From Gemella sanguinis ATCC 700632 (lineage in GTDB: Bacteria > Bacillota > Bacilli > Staphylococcales > Gemellaceae): a stretch of DNA of 32,662 nucleotides. The notes under the pieces were generated by a model. That model did not search any database and was not told where the DNA came from. It saw only the letters and a list, made by a program, of their open reading frames with translations. This document shows, one piece after another, positions 24,558 to 32,414 of this stretch. Position 1 is the stretch's first letter; every line of letters starts with the position of its first letter. The stretch lies in assembly GCF_000701685.1 (NCBI RefSeq), contig NZ_JNJO01000020.1:1-32662 (forward strand), read 5' to 3'. Made by a program: the position numbers and the translations under genes.

Positions 24558-25523
24558 CTAATCTAATTTAATACGTGGGTCAACGATTGCCATAATAATA
24601 TCACTCAACATACTACCTACTAGAGTTAAGAAACCTGAGAATAACATAAGTGTTGTTACAACACTATAGTCTCTATCTTGAATACTTTGGTAGAATAGTT
24701 GTCCCATTCCTGGATATCCGAAAATTGTTTCTACGAAGATACCACCACTGAAAAGTCCAGTAATAGAGAATCCGAAGAATGCTGCAATCGGTAAAATAGA
24801 GTTTCTAAAGATATGTCCTGAGTAAACTTTTTTAACAGGTACACCTTTAGCTCGAGCTGTTTTTACATAGTCACTTTGTTTTGCATCAATAACTTCATTA
24901 CGTAAGTATTGAACTGTTGATACCGTTGATAATAACGCTAAACAAATACCAGGTAAAATCAAGTGCTGGAGTTTATTGATATAATATGTAAATGTTCCTG
25001 GATCTAAGTTTACATCAACTGATCCACTTGTTGGGAACCATCCTAATCCAAATCCAAACACCGCAATCATGAATAAGTATAATACAAATGATGGGATAGC
25101 TAGAAAGAAGAAGTTGTAGAAGTTAACAAACTTATCAAATTTAGAACCATTATAACGACCAGCGTACATTCCCATAGGAATAGCAACAGCGTACATTAAC
25201 ACTGCAGTGAATAATGATAAGTTGAATGTGTTGAAAATTCTTTCTCCTAAAAGCGTACCAACTGATTTACCAGTAGTATAACTTAGTCCAAAGTTTCCGT
25301 GGAAGAAATTAGAAAGCCATGTTAAATATTGTTTATACCATGGTTCATAGAATCCACTTGCACGACGAATCGACTCAATTTGTTCTTGAGAAATTTTTGG
25401 ATTTTCTGCAAGACCACCGAAAGGATCCCCAGGCATTAATTTCGCAAGACCGAATACCAGAATACTAAGGATGAATAATTGTGGTATCATTACTAAAACA
25501 CGTTTTAAAACTACTTTCCACAT
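24558..25523 (-). CDS. oppB: Oligopeptide ABC transporter permease OppB
   Basis: 321 codons, ATG overlapping the oppF stop as TAATG. The first helix follows MWKVVLKRVLVMIPQLFILS. PGDPFGGLAENP and the outside loop before the BPD core are typical of OppB/DppB. The EAA-type loop is YVKTARAKGVPVKKVYSGHI, and GLFSGGIFVETIFGYPGMGQL is a strong family signature. About six helices. It forms the translocation path with OppC. Confidence 0.95.
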   Translation of the reverse strand: MWKVVLKRVLVMIPQLFILSILVFGLAKLMPGDPFGGLAENPKISQEQIESIRRASGFYEPWYKQYLTWLSNFFHGNFGLSYTTGKSVGTLLGERIFNTFNLSLFTAVLMYAVAIPMGMYAGRYNGSKFDKFVNFYNFFFLAIPSFVLYLFMIAVFGFGLGWFPTSGSVDVNLDPGTFTYYINKLQHLILPGICLALLSTVSTVQYLRNEVIDAKQSDYVKTARAKGVPVKKVYSGHIFRNSILPIAAFFGFSITGLFSGGIFVETIFGYPGMGQLFYQSIQDRDYSVVTTLMLFSGFLTLVGSMLSDIIMAIVDPRIKLD

Positions 25524-26455
25524 TATGCTTCTCCTCCTTTCATGGCAACGTAGTGAGTATCCGTTAATTTTTTAAGTGGATAAACTCTTCCTTTTTTATC
25601 GAAATAATCATTATAGTTTTCTTCATATTCTTTTTCAACAGCTTTTCTTATTTTAATAACTTCTTTTGCTTTATCTAAGTTAGTACTTGGAATAGCTGCG
25701 ATAAGACGTTTTGTATAAATATGTTGCGGATTATTGTAAATATCTTCACGTGTTCCACGTTCTACAATACGTCCACGATACATAATGTAAATATAATCAC
25801 ACATATGTTTAACAACACCTAAATCGTGTGAAATAAATAGGTAACTTATATTAAATTCTCTTTGAATCTTTTTCATAAAGTTAAGCACTTGCGCTTGAAC
25901 TGATAAGTCAAGAGCTGATACAGGCTCATCCGCAACGATTAAGCGAGGATTACATGCAATAGCACGTGCAACACCAATACGTTGACGTTGACCTCCAGAG
26001 AATTCAAATGGGTATTTATACAGTGATTCTTCACCCATACCTACAATATTTAGAAGTTCTAAAACACGTTTTCTAGTATCTTCTTCTGAAAGATTCTCAA
26101 AATTGATAATAGGTTCAGAAATAATGTCAATAATACGTTTTTTAGGATTCAAACTAGACATTGCATCTTGGAAAATCATTTGAACGTCACGATTATATTT
26201 AAGTTTTTTACGAGATGCTTTTTGAGTAACATCTTCATTTTTATAGATAATGTGTCCATCAGTTGCTTTTTCAAGACCTAAAACGACTTTACCAACTGTT
26301 GTTTTTCCACTACCACTCTCTCCAATAAGACCATAAGTCTTACCTGCTTCAATTTCAATATCAACACCATCTACTGCATGTACGTAGTCTTTTATTGTAT
26401 TGAAAAATCCACCACGAATGGGATAGTGAACTTTTAGATTTTCAACTTTAAGCAT
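25523..26455 (-). CDS. oppF: Oligopeptide ABC transporter ATPase OppF
   Basis: 310 codons, ATG overlapping the oppD stop as TAATG. Walker A GESGSGKTT, signature FSGGQRQRIGVARA, Walker B LIVADEPVSALD and a switch His in FISHDLG. A C-terminal oligopeptide-ATPase extension is present but shorter than usual, without an obvious Cys cluster. It hydrolyses ATP together with OppD to drive peptide import. Confidence 0.94.
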   Translation of the reverse strand: MLKVENLKVHYPIRGGFFNTIKDYVHAVDGVDIEIEAGKTYGLIGESGSGKTTVGKVVLGLEKATDGHIIYKNEDVTQKASRKKLKYNRDVQMIFQDAMSSLNPKKRIIDIISEPIINFENLSEEDTRKRVLELLNIVGMGEESLYKYPFEFSGGQRQRIGVARAIACNPRLIVADEPVSALDLSVQAQVLNFMKKIQREFNISYLFISHDLGVVKHMCDYIYIMYRGRIVERGTREDIYNNPQHIYTKRLIAAIPSTNLDKAKEVIKIRKAVEKEYEENYNDYFDKKGRVYPLKKLTDTHYVAMKGGEA

Positions 26456-27453
26456 TAGTTCTCCTCTCCTTCAAAAATAAAATCTTTATAACATGTACAT
26501 CTTACATGATGCCCTTCCTCTACTTCATGTAAAGTAGGTTCTTCTTCATGTGAGTGTTTTTCAACCCAAGGTATTCTATCCGCAAAACGACATCCTTTTC
26601 TATCAAGATTTTTAATAGAAGGTACCATACCTTGAATTACATATAAATCATCATCATTTTCTTCTCCATCGAATTGTGGAATACTTCTTAATAAACTACG
26701 TGTATATGGGTGCTTTGGATTTTTAAATATTTGTTCCGCAGTACCAAGCTCTACTACTTCACCAGCATATAACACCGCTACTCTATCAGCCATCTCAGCC
26801 ACAACACCAAGGTCGTGAGTGATTAGGATGATCCCAGCGTGCATTTCATCTTGTAATCCTTTAATAAGGTCAAGGATTTGCGCTTGGATAGTAACATCTA
26901 GCGCTGTTGTAGGTTCATCCGCGATAAGAACACTAGGTTTACAACTCATGGCCATCGCAATCATAACACGTTGACGCATACCACCAGAAAGTTCATGTGG
27001 ATATTGTTTAGCGCAACGCTCTGGGTTAGGAATACCAACTTGTGTTAATAATTCGATAACACGTGCACTACGTTCTTCAGCACTTAGTTTTGTATGATAG
27101 ATAAGTGCCTCTTCAATTTGTTTTCCAATTCTGTGTAGTGGGTTTAATGATGAAAGTGGGTCTTGAAATATCATACCGATATCTCTTGTTCTAATTTCAT
27201 TCATTTCATCTTCGCTAAGATCTAATAAGTTCTTTCCATTAAAAATAACTTCACCAGTAGATTTCGTTAAGTTCTCATTGTGAAGTCTCATAATTGTAGT
27301 TGCTAAAGTTGATTTACCACAACCACTCTCTCCTACTATAGCAAGCACTTCATTTCTATAAAGATCTAAGCTAACTTTATCAACAGCATTGAAGTAATCA
27401 TCTTTAATTCTAAATGCTGTTTCTAGATTTTTAATCTCTAATAGCTTTTCCAT
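26455..27453 (-). CDS. oppD: Oligopeptide ABC transporter ATPase OppD
   Basis: 332 codons from ATG 27453, AAGGAG upstream. Walker [10 protein letters not shown], signature [14 protein letters not shown], Walker [13 protein letters not shown], switch His in LITHDLG. The C-terminal oligopeptide domain is present (PQFDGE, then [10 protein letters not shown] and CTCYKDF with cysteines that may hold a metal cluster). It is the first gene of the operon. No oppA (binding lipoprotein) lies upstream or downstream, so the receptor is encoded elsewhere. The upstream region holds a perfect CodY box. Confidence 0.94.
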   Translation of the reverse strand: MEKLLEIKNLETAFRIKDDYFNAVDKVSLDLYRNEVLAIVGESGCGKSTLATTIMRLHNENLTKSTGEVIFNGKNLLDLSEDEMNEIRTRDIGMIFQDPLSSLNPLHRIGKQIEEALIYHTKLSAEERSARVIELLTQVGIPNPERCAKQYPHELSGGMRQRVMIAMAMSCKPSVLIADEPTTALDVTIQAQILDLIKGLQDEMHAGIILITHDLGVVAEMADRVAVLYAGEVVELGTAEQIFKNPKHPYTRSLLRSIPQFDGEENDDDLYVIQGMVPSIKNLDRKGCRFADRIPWVEKHSHEEEPTLHEVEEGHHVRCTCYKDFIFEGEEN

Positions 27454-27673
27454 TCGCTAAACTCCTTCCAAAAATAACCAGTATTTACTATATAAATACT
27501 TTCCATTAAGACATCCATTTATTTTTAATATTGCCATAAAACTAAACAATTCAATAATTATGTATAATCTCTTTGTTTATATTGCACTAAAAATAAAAAT
27601 AACATATTAATATCTTATAAGATTTTTCGATAAAATGCAATAAAAAAATTAAAATTTCAGTCAAAAAAACTAG

Positions 27674-27688
27674 AATTTTCTGAAAATT
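27674..27688. promoter_or_regulatory. CodY box upstream of the opp operon
   Basis: AATTTTCTGAAAATT matches the CodY consensus AATTTTCWGAAAATT at all 15 positions. A second, weaker match (12 of 15, minus strand) is at 27705-27719. They lie about 220-265 bp before oppD. CodY represses peptide uptake when branched-chain amino acids and GTP are plentiful, a known pattern for opp genes. I could not place the opp promoter with confidence. Confidence 0.8.
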
Positions 27689-27692
27689 TAAG

Positions 27693-27706
27693 AGTAAACG
27701 TTTTCT
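27693..27706. promoter_or_regulatory. cre-like (CcpA) site upstream of opp
   Basis: AGTAAACGTTTTCT keeps the central AA-n-CG-n-TT of the cre consensus TGnAAnCGnTTnCA and differs only at the first and last positions. It sits between the two CodY-like boxes. Carbon-catabolite control of opp is possible but unproven. Confidence 0.4.
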
Positions 27707-27794
27707 TTTTGAGAAAATTATGGCCTAATTATTAGATATCTTTGAAATATTGTCTATACATATCAACATCTAATATTTTTATTTTATTCTAGAC

Positions 27795-27850
27795 GACAAA
27801 AAAATAGCTATTTTTATGAAATACACTCAGTATTTCTTAAAATAGCTATT
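27795..27850 (-). terminator. Long hairpin terminator downstream of the walJ-like gene
   Basis: Arms 27803-27824 and 27830-27850 are complementary except for a small internal mismatch around the fifteenth base, with a five-base loop. The minus-strand tail is a run of six T. It may also insulate the opp control region in the 27454-27918 gap. Confidence 0.75.
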
Positions 27851-27918
27851 ATTTTATTCGTAAATCAAACTAGATATACTTTTAACAATCAACTAATAAT
27901 CATTTTCTTTCTATATTA

Positions 27919-28734
27919 TTATATTTCAAGTAATTTTGTAGGGATTACTGGATCTGTATCCATTATTACTATTTTATTATTACATTCAATAGTAGTATTT
28001 TCTTCTAATACACAATCAATATCTTTATTTTTAAGCGTCATATCCGCAGACATTCTAGCAAGCTCTTTTGTATTATTTTGCTCACTTAGGTGGGCTAAAA
28101 AGACATTTTTAGTATTATCCCCTACTATCTTAGTTAAATAGTTGGCAGAATCGTTATTTGATAAATGCCCCTTATCTGATAAAATACGTTGTTTTGTAAC
28201 CCATGGATATGGCCCACTTAATAATACATTTTCTTCGTGGTTACTTTCATATACTATTGTATGCGAATCTTTTACATAATCTATCATCTTATCAGATACA
28301 TATCCTGTATCTGTAAGAATACTCACTCTCTTACCTTCGCACTCAAAAGTGTAAAACTGCGGGTTGGCAGCATCATGACTCACCCCAAAACTATTGACGA
28401 CTACATCATCAAAAATTTTACTTTCCTCTTTTTCAAAGTGAAATTTAAGATCAGTTTTTATCTCGCCAACCTTTTGCATATTATCCCAAGTTAACTTGTT
28501 CGCATAAACTGGAATATTATATTTACGTGCAAGTACACCAATACCTTTTATGTGATCTATATGTTCATGTGTTACAAATATAGCATTAATATCTTTTATA
28601 TCTCGTTCAATTTGCGCTAAGTTTTCTGTTATTTTTTTGCCAGTTAGTCCTGCATCTACTAAACATTTAAAATCATTATGTTCTAAGTAAATACTATTTC
28701 CACTACTACTACTGGCTAATACCGATAATTTCAA
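27919..28734 (-). CDS. walJ: MBL-fold metallohydrolase, WalJ (YycJ)-like
   Basis: The frame opens at GTG 28749, but GGAGGTG lies inside it, four bases before TTG 28734. I take that TTG as the start (271 aa, MKLSVLASSSSGNS), which matches the family N-terminus. The metallo-beta-lactamase signature THEHIDH is at 55-61. Further metal ligands are expected in GVSHDAANPQ, SILTDTGYVS and the final AHLSEQNN. YycJ/WalJ proteins are predicted nucleases linked to DNA replication or repair and to the WalRK operon. Here the gene stands alone, away from any walRK. It has its own terminator. Confidence 0.85.
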   Translation of the reverse strand: MKLSVLASSSSGNSIYLEHNDFKCLVDAGLTGKKITENLAQIERDIKDINAIFVTHEHIDHIKGIGVLARKYNIPVYANKLTWDNMQKVGEIKTDLKFHFEKEESKIFDDVVVNSFGVSHDAANPQFYTFECEGKRVSILTDTGYVSDKMIDYVKDSHTIVYESNHEENVLLSGPYPWVTKQRILSDKGHLSNNDSANYLTKIVGDNTKNVFLAHLSEQNNTKELARMSADMTLKNKDIDCVLEENTTIECNNKIVIMDTDPVIPTKLLEI

Positions 28735-28903
28735 GTTACACCTCCACACTAAAACATTTACTGCTACATTATATCACTTTTCAAGGCAAATTTTAAGATA
28801 AAAAACTTTTTCACACAGAAAGTTCACTTTCTTTCTAATTTTTATATTAGACTTGGATAATTGTTATAAATATTTAATACTATGGTTGGTATATTTCTTT
28901 GTT

Positions 28904-28942
28904 TAATAAAAAATATCACCAAAGATTATTTCCTTGGTGATA
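28904..28942 (-). terminator. Intrinsic terminator of nox
   Basis: Nine-bp arms TATCACCAA / TTGGTGATA (28914-28922, 28934-28942) with an 11-base loop, followed on the minus strand by a T-rich run. Confidence 0.82.
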
Positions 28943-28962
28943 ATTATTAATAATATTACTTA

Positions 28963-30345
28963 CTATTCTTTTGCTGATAATGCTGCCATAGTAATGTAGT
29001 TATACGGCTTGTTAAAGTGTGGTAGGAAGAAAATATCTGTAAGAGCAAGTTTTTCGATAGTTACTTTCTCTTGGATAGCTAATGAGAATAAGTGGATTCC
29101 CATTGAAATATCTTCTTTAGATGCGATTTGAGCTCCTAAAATTACACGACTATCTTTATCGTATACTATTTTGATTTTTACTTCATGGTTATCATGTTCA
29201 ATAAATTCTGGTTTTTGTAAGTCTGTGTATTCTGTTACAGCTGCATTATAACCAAAACGTTTTGCTTTTTCTAATGTTAAACCAGTAGATACCATTTTTA
29301 GGTCATAGATACAAATACCATTTGAACCTTGAACACCTGCTGATTCAACTACATCTCCATTACCTCCAGCATTTAGAGCTGCAACTAATCCAGTACGAAC
29401 TGCGTTAGATGCTAAAGCAATGTAGTTAGTGTCTCCAACTGCGTTATCATATACAGTTGCACAGTCTCCAATAGCATATACGTCTTTTATGCTTGTTTCT
29501 TGTTTTTTATTTACTAAGAATGCTCCATTACGGAATAATTCAATTTTCCCATCGCCTAAAGCTGTGTTTGGACGGAATCCTACAGCTAATACAACCATAT
29601 CTACATCAAATGATTCTTTATCTGTAATTAATCTCTCAACTTTACCGTCACCTTCAATAGCTTCTACTTTTTGTCCAAATGCTAATTTAATACCGTGATC
29701 TTCTAGATTTTTCTTCATTAAATCTGAAAATTCAGGATCATAGTATCCAGCAAGACATGTATCTACTATATCTACTACAGTTACTTCTTTTCCTAAACGT
29801 TCAAATGCTTCTGCAAGTTCTACACCGATATATCCTGCACCTACTACAGCTACACGTTTGATATCTGGGTTGGCATTAAGTTTATTAATAACTTCCTCAG
29901 AGTTTTGGTATAACTTAACGAATTGTAAATTCTCTAATGTAGCTTTAAATTCACGATTCCCTGGTACGATTTCTGCTCCTTTAATTGGAGGTAAGATAGG
30001 TGTTGAACCAGTCGCAAATATTAATTTATCATAACTTTCAACGTGTTTTGTTTTTCCATCTAATAATACGTGTACTTCTTTTTTATCATAATCGACAGAT
30101 TCAACAGGAGAGTTCATATAAACTTTTGCCCCTGCTTCTTCTAAAGATTCTTTACTAGCATAGAATAATCCTTCTGGACCTGAAATTTGTTTTCCAATCC
30201 ATAAAGCCATTCCACATCCTAAAAATGAAATATTTGAGTTTTGGTCAAAAACTACCACTTCATTTTTATCACCATATGTCGCTAAAATTTTGTTAACACA
30301 TGCTGTTCCTGCGTGGTTTGCTCCTACTACTACTATTTTACTCAT
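28963..30345 (-). CDS. nox: NADH oxidase (FAD/NAD-dependent, CoA-disulfide-reductase-like family)
   Basis: 460 codons from ATG 30345, with AAGAGGAAC upstream. The FAD-binding Rossmann start is [11 protein letters not shown] (5-15). The single redox-active cysteine is Cys44 in [10 protein letters not shown], typical of water-forming Nox and NADH peroxidases. The NAD Rossmann motif is [19 protein letters not shown], and the second FAD motif is [10 protein letters not shown]. The C-terminal dimerisation domain is intact. Nox reduces oxygen to water with NADH, regenerating NAD+ and removing oxygen in fermentative cocci. The Cys44 context cannot by itself separate oxidase from peroxidase, but the length and the LGCGMALW context favour oxidase. 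Confidence 0.92.
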   Translation of the reverse strand: MSKIVVVGANHAGTACVNKILATYGDKNEVVVFDQNSNISFLGCGMALWIGKQISGPEGLFYASKESLEEAGAKVYMNSPVESVDYDKKEVHVLLDGKTKHVESYDKLIFATGSTPILPPIKGAEIVPGNREFKATLENLQFVKLYQNSEEVINKLNANPDIKRVAVVGAGYIGVELAEAFERLGKEVTVVDIVDTCLAGYYDPEFSDLMKKNLEDHGIKLAFGQKVEAIEGDGKVERLITDKESFDVDMVVLAVGFRPNTALGDGKIELFRNGAFLVNKKQETSIKDVYAIGDCATVYDNAVGDTNYIALASNAVRTGLVAALNAGGNGDVVESAGVQGSNGICIYDLKMVSTGLTLEKAKRFGYNAAVTEYTDLQKPEFIEHDNHEVKIKIVYDKDSRVILGAQIASKEDISMGIHLFSLAIQEKVTIEKLALTDIFFLPHFNKPYNYITMAALSAKE

Positions 30346-30373
30346 TAATTTGTTCCTCTTTTCATTAAAATTC

Positions 30374-30388
30374 TGATATCAATTATCA
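30374..30388. promoter_or_regulatory. Fur-like box upstream of nox
   Basis: TGATATCAATTATCA keeps 12 of 14 informative positions of the 7-1-7 Fur/PerR-type consensus TGATAATnATTATCA. It lies about 29 bp before the nox start, where a repressor would block transcription or its early steps. The fit to PerR is poorer. Confidence 0.45.
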
Positions 30389-30573
30389 TTACCAGTATTT
30401 TATATTTATGCAAAATAAAAATCAATTCATCTGCTCATGAAAATAGTAAAAAATTTTACTTTTTATCCTGTATTATATATTGTATTTTTTCTGTTATAAT
30501 AACTATATTATTTTAAAAATTCAGTAGTATTATAACCTATTATTAAAATTCCCCTTTAGAAATATTAAGTGTA

Positions 30574-30678
30574 CTATATTTTATAAACTTTCTGTTTTAT
30601 ATAAAATATTTTTATCGCTATATTATAAAAATCTTTGTTGGTAAATTTCAAAATTTGTTTTCTGTTGTATTTAATCAC
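30574..30678 (-). CDS. Possible small cationic peptide gene (34 aa)
   Basis: GTG start at 30678 with AGAGGAGG exactly eight bases upstream, an ideal ribosome site. It is followed by 34 codons and TAG (30574-30576). The peptide begins MIKYNRKQILKFTNKDF and is rich in Lys, Ile, Tyr and Phe, with a strong positive charge and no Gly or Pro. It lies alone between nox and the trpB promoter, transcribed away from trpB, with a CodY-like box upstream. I do not recognise it. It could be a regulatory or membrane-active peptide, a remnant, or chance in AT-rich DNA. Confidence 0.35.
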   Translation of the reverse strand: MIKYNRKQILKFTNKDFYNIAIKIFYIKQKVYKI

Positions 30679-30718
30679 AAAAGCATCCTCCTCTTTATAT
30701 TCACTAATTTCTCTTTTG

Positions 30719-30733
30719 AATTTTCTGAAAAAT
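30719..30733. promoter_or_regulatory. CodY-like box upstream of trpB
   Basis: AATTTTCTGAAAAAT matches the CodY consensus at 14 of 15 positions. It lies 25 bp before the -35 box of the trpB promoter and 41 bp upstream of the small cationic ORF, so it could act on both. Confidence 0.65.
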
Positions 30734-30757
30734 ATTTAAAAAATTTTAAATATACTA

Positions 30758-30786
30758 TTGCTTTTTATTTTAAAACTATGTATAAT
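30758..30786 (+). promoter_or_regulatory. Promoter of the trp leader and trpB
   Basis: TTGCTT (30758-30763), 17-bp spacer, TATAAT (30781-30786). Transcription should begin near 30793, giving a leader of about 260 bases before trpB. The rest of the 30346-30818 gap holds the Fur-like box, the small ORF and the CodY-like box. Confidence 0.78.
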
Positions 30787-30818
30787 TAAGTCAACAAAAT
30801 GAATGGAGGTACTACAAA

Positions 30819-30866
30819 ATGAAACAAACAACAACTTTAAATTCTTGGCAAAACTGGCGTAGATAA
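30819..30866 (+). CDS. trpL: trp leader peptide, 15 aa with two Trp codons
   Basis: ATG 30819 follows a strong TGGAGGT site by eight bases. It encodes MKQTTTLNSWQNWRR and then TAA. Trp is at residues 10 and 13, far above chance for a 15-codon frame. Promoter, leader peptide, a terminator at 30964-30997 and trpB in succession fit transcription attenuation by translating-ribosome stalling at Trp codons. It is not a T-box leader: no AGGGTGG-type motif is present. Confidence 0.82.
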   Translation: MKQTTTLNSWQNWRR

Positions 30867-30886
30867 TGTTGTGTGTATGTTTTAAA

Positions 30887-30997
30887 GACGTAGACGCAAC
30901 TTTAGTGTACTCTAAAAAGTGTCTATGTCGGCTGTAGAAAAATTCATTTAAATTTCGAAAAAAGGCCGTGTAGAGATCTATACGGTCTTTTCTTTTT
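30887..30997 (+). promoter_or_regulatory. trpB attenuator: alternative hairpins ending in an intrinsic terminator
   Basis: A hairpin pairs 30887-30897 with 30919-30929 (11 bp with two G-U), continued inside by ACTTTAG/CTAAA. The terminator pairs 30964-30973 with 30978-30987 (10 bp, loop AGAT) and is followed by TTTTCTTTTT. A competing pairing joins TCTATGTCGGC (30922-30932) to the left terminator arm (two 4-bp blocks). The leader-peptide segment GCGTAGA (30857-30863, overlapping the second Trp codon) can also pair with 30922-30928. These mutually exclusive pairings are what an attenuator needs. The exact switch is not settled from sequence alone. Confidence 0.7.
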
Positions 30998-31054
30998 GGA
31001 GTAAGATAGATTATTAAAAAAATTTAAAAGACGAATTACTTGGAGGATAAATAA

Positions 31055-32260
31055 ATGACAAACTTAGAAAACAACTTAGATACATTAAAAGGATATTTCG
31101 GAGAATTTGGAGGAAGCTTTGTTCCTGAAGCAGTACAGAAAGCATTAGATGAATTAGAAGAAGCGTATAATAAATACAAAGATGACGAAGAATTTTTAGC
31201 TGAATATGCACACTATTTAAAAGACTATTCAGGCCGTGAAACACCACTTTACTACGCCGAGACATTAACAAAAGAACTTGGTGGAGCTAAAATCTATTTA
31301 AAACGTGAAGATTTAAACCACCTTGGCGCACATAAACTTAATAACGTTATTGGACAAATTTTACTAGCTAAACGTATGGGTAAAAAGAAAGTGATCGCTG
31401 AAACTGGTGCTGGACAACACGGTGTTGCTACTGCAGCTGCTGCCGCTAAATTCGGTATGGAATGTGAAATCTACATGGGAGCATTAGATGTTGAACGCCA
31501 ACGTCTAAATGTATTTAGAATGGAAATGCTTGGAGCAAAAGTACACCCGGCTCAAGAAGGAGAAAAAACTTTAAAAGAAGCTGTTGACGCTGCATTTAAA
31601 GCATGGATTGAAAATATTGATGATACTTTCTATGTACTTGGATCAGCAGTTGGTCCACACCCTTACCCAACTATCGTTAAGGACTTCCAAACAGTTATTA
31701 GTAAAGAAGCTAAACGTCAAATTCTAGAAAAAGAAGGTCGCTTACCTGACTTAGTTGTGGCTTGTGTTGGTGGTGGATCTAACGCTATCGGTGCTTTCGC
31801 AGAATTTATACCACACGAAGAAGTTGCTCTTTTAGGTGTAGAAGCTGCTGGACGTGGTTTAAACACAGACCGTCACGCTGCAACACTAACTCTTGGAACT
31901 GTTGGTGTATTAGATGGAATGAAAACTTACGCACTATTTAACGAAGATGGTTCTGTTAAACCTGTTTATTCTATTTCTCCAGGTTTAGACTACCCTGGTA
32001 TTGGACCAGAACACTCATTCCTAAGAGATGCAAAACGTGCAGAATATGTAAGTGCAACTGATGATGAAGCAGTTGATGCATTACTTTTACTAACTAGAAC
32101 AGAAGGAATTATTCCCGCTATCGAAAGTTCTCACGCACTAGCAGAAGTAATCAAACGCGCTCCAAAAATGGATAAAGATAAAGTTATTATCGTTAATGTA
32201 TCTGGTCGTGGAGATAAAGATGTAGCAGCAATCGCTGAATACTTAGAAAATAGAAAATAA
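31055..32260 (+). CDS. trpB: Tryptophan synthase beta chain
   Basis: 401 codons, TTGGAGGA upstream of ATG 31055. The PLP lysine is Lys94 in HLGAHKLNN, and the phosphate-binding Gly-rich loop is [25 protein letters not shown] at the start and [10 protein letters not shown] near the end are diagnostic of TrpB. It condenses indole with serine to give tryptophan, normally with TrpA supplying indole. No trpA, trpC, trpD or trpE is adjacent: another kind of gene (a transposase) follows the terminators. A lone TrpB suggests indole salvage. It is controlled by the upstream attenuator and probably CodY. Confidence 0.96.
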   Translation: MTNLENNLDTLKGYFGEFGGSFVPEAVQKALDELEEAYNKYKDDEEFLAEYAHYLKDYSGRETPLYYAETLTKELGGAKIYLKREDLNHLGAHKLNNVIGQILLAKRMGKKKVIAETGAGQHGVATAAAAAKFGMECEIYMGALDVERQRLNVFRMEMLGAKVHPAQEGEKTLKEAVDAAFKAWIENIDDTFYVLGSAVGPHPYPTIVKDFQTVISKEAKRQILEKEGRLPDLVVACVGGGSNAIGAFAEFIPHEEVALLGVEAAGRGLNTDRHAATLTLGTVGVLDGMKTYALFNEDGSVKPVYSISPGLDYPGIGPEHSFLRDAKRAEYVSATDDEAVDALLLLTRTEGIIPAIESSHALAEVIKRAPKMDKDKVIIVNVSGRGDKDVAAIAEYLENRK

Positions 32261-32289
32261 CCCTCGTGTATAAATATACTTTTAACGTA

Positions 32290-32324
32290 GAAAAGAGTAC
32301 AAACCAATTGTTTGTACTCTTTTC
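32290..32324 (+). terminator. Hairpin downstream of trpB
   Basis: Perfect 15-bp arms GAAAAGAGTACAAAC / GTTTGTACTCTTTTC with a five-base loop, 30 bases after the trpB stop. The TCTTTTC end supplies a modest T tract, and the inverse strand could also use it. Confidence 0.75.
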
Positions 32325-32358
32325 AGGCTGTTGACAAATAGGTCAACAGCCTTTTTTT
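32325..32358 (+). terminator. Second hairpin with strong T run, possibly at the insertion-sequence edge
   Basis: Eleven-bp arms AGGCTGTTGAC / GTCAACAGCCT, six-base loop, then seven T. It is immediately adjacent to the first hairpin. As a transposase gene follows within 60 bp, the palindrome may contain the left end of the element. Confidence 0.78.
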
Positions 32359-32383
32359 AACTGAAATAGAACCTTTAAAATGG

Positions 32384-32389
32384 TATAAT
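32384..32389 (+). promoter_or_regulatory. -10 box of the transposase gene
   Basis: TGGTATAAT, an extended -10 element (TATAAT 32384-32389), 25 bp before the transposase start codon. The -35 is weak. Confidence 0.55.
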
Positions 32390-32414
32390 ATAAGTATACA
32401 AAGGAGGTTTTAGT

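Noticed and set aside
30793-30997. T-box riboswitch before trpB
   Set aside because: No AGGGTGG-type T-box sequence or specifier stem is seen; a translated 15-codon leader with two Trp codons fits better.
31014-31271. Minus-strand 85-codon frame over the trpB start
   Set aside because: Antisense to conserved trpB sequence, with no ribosome site.
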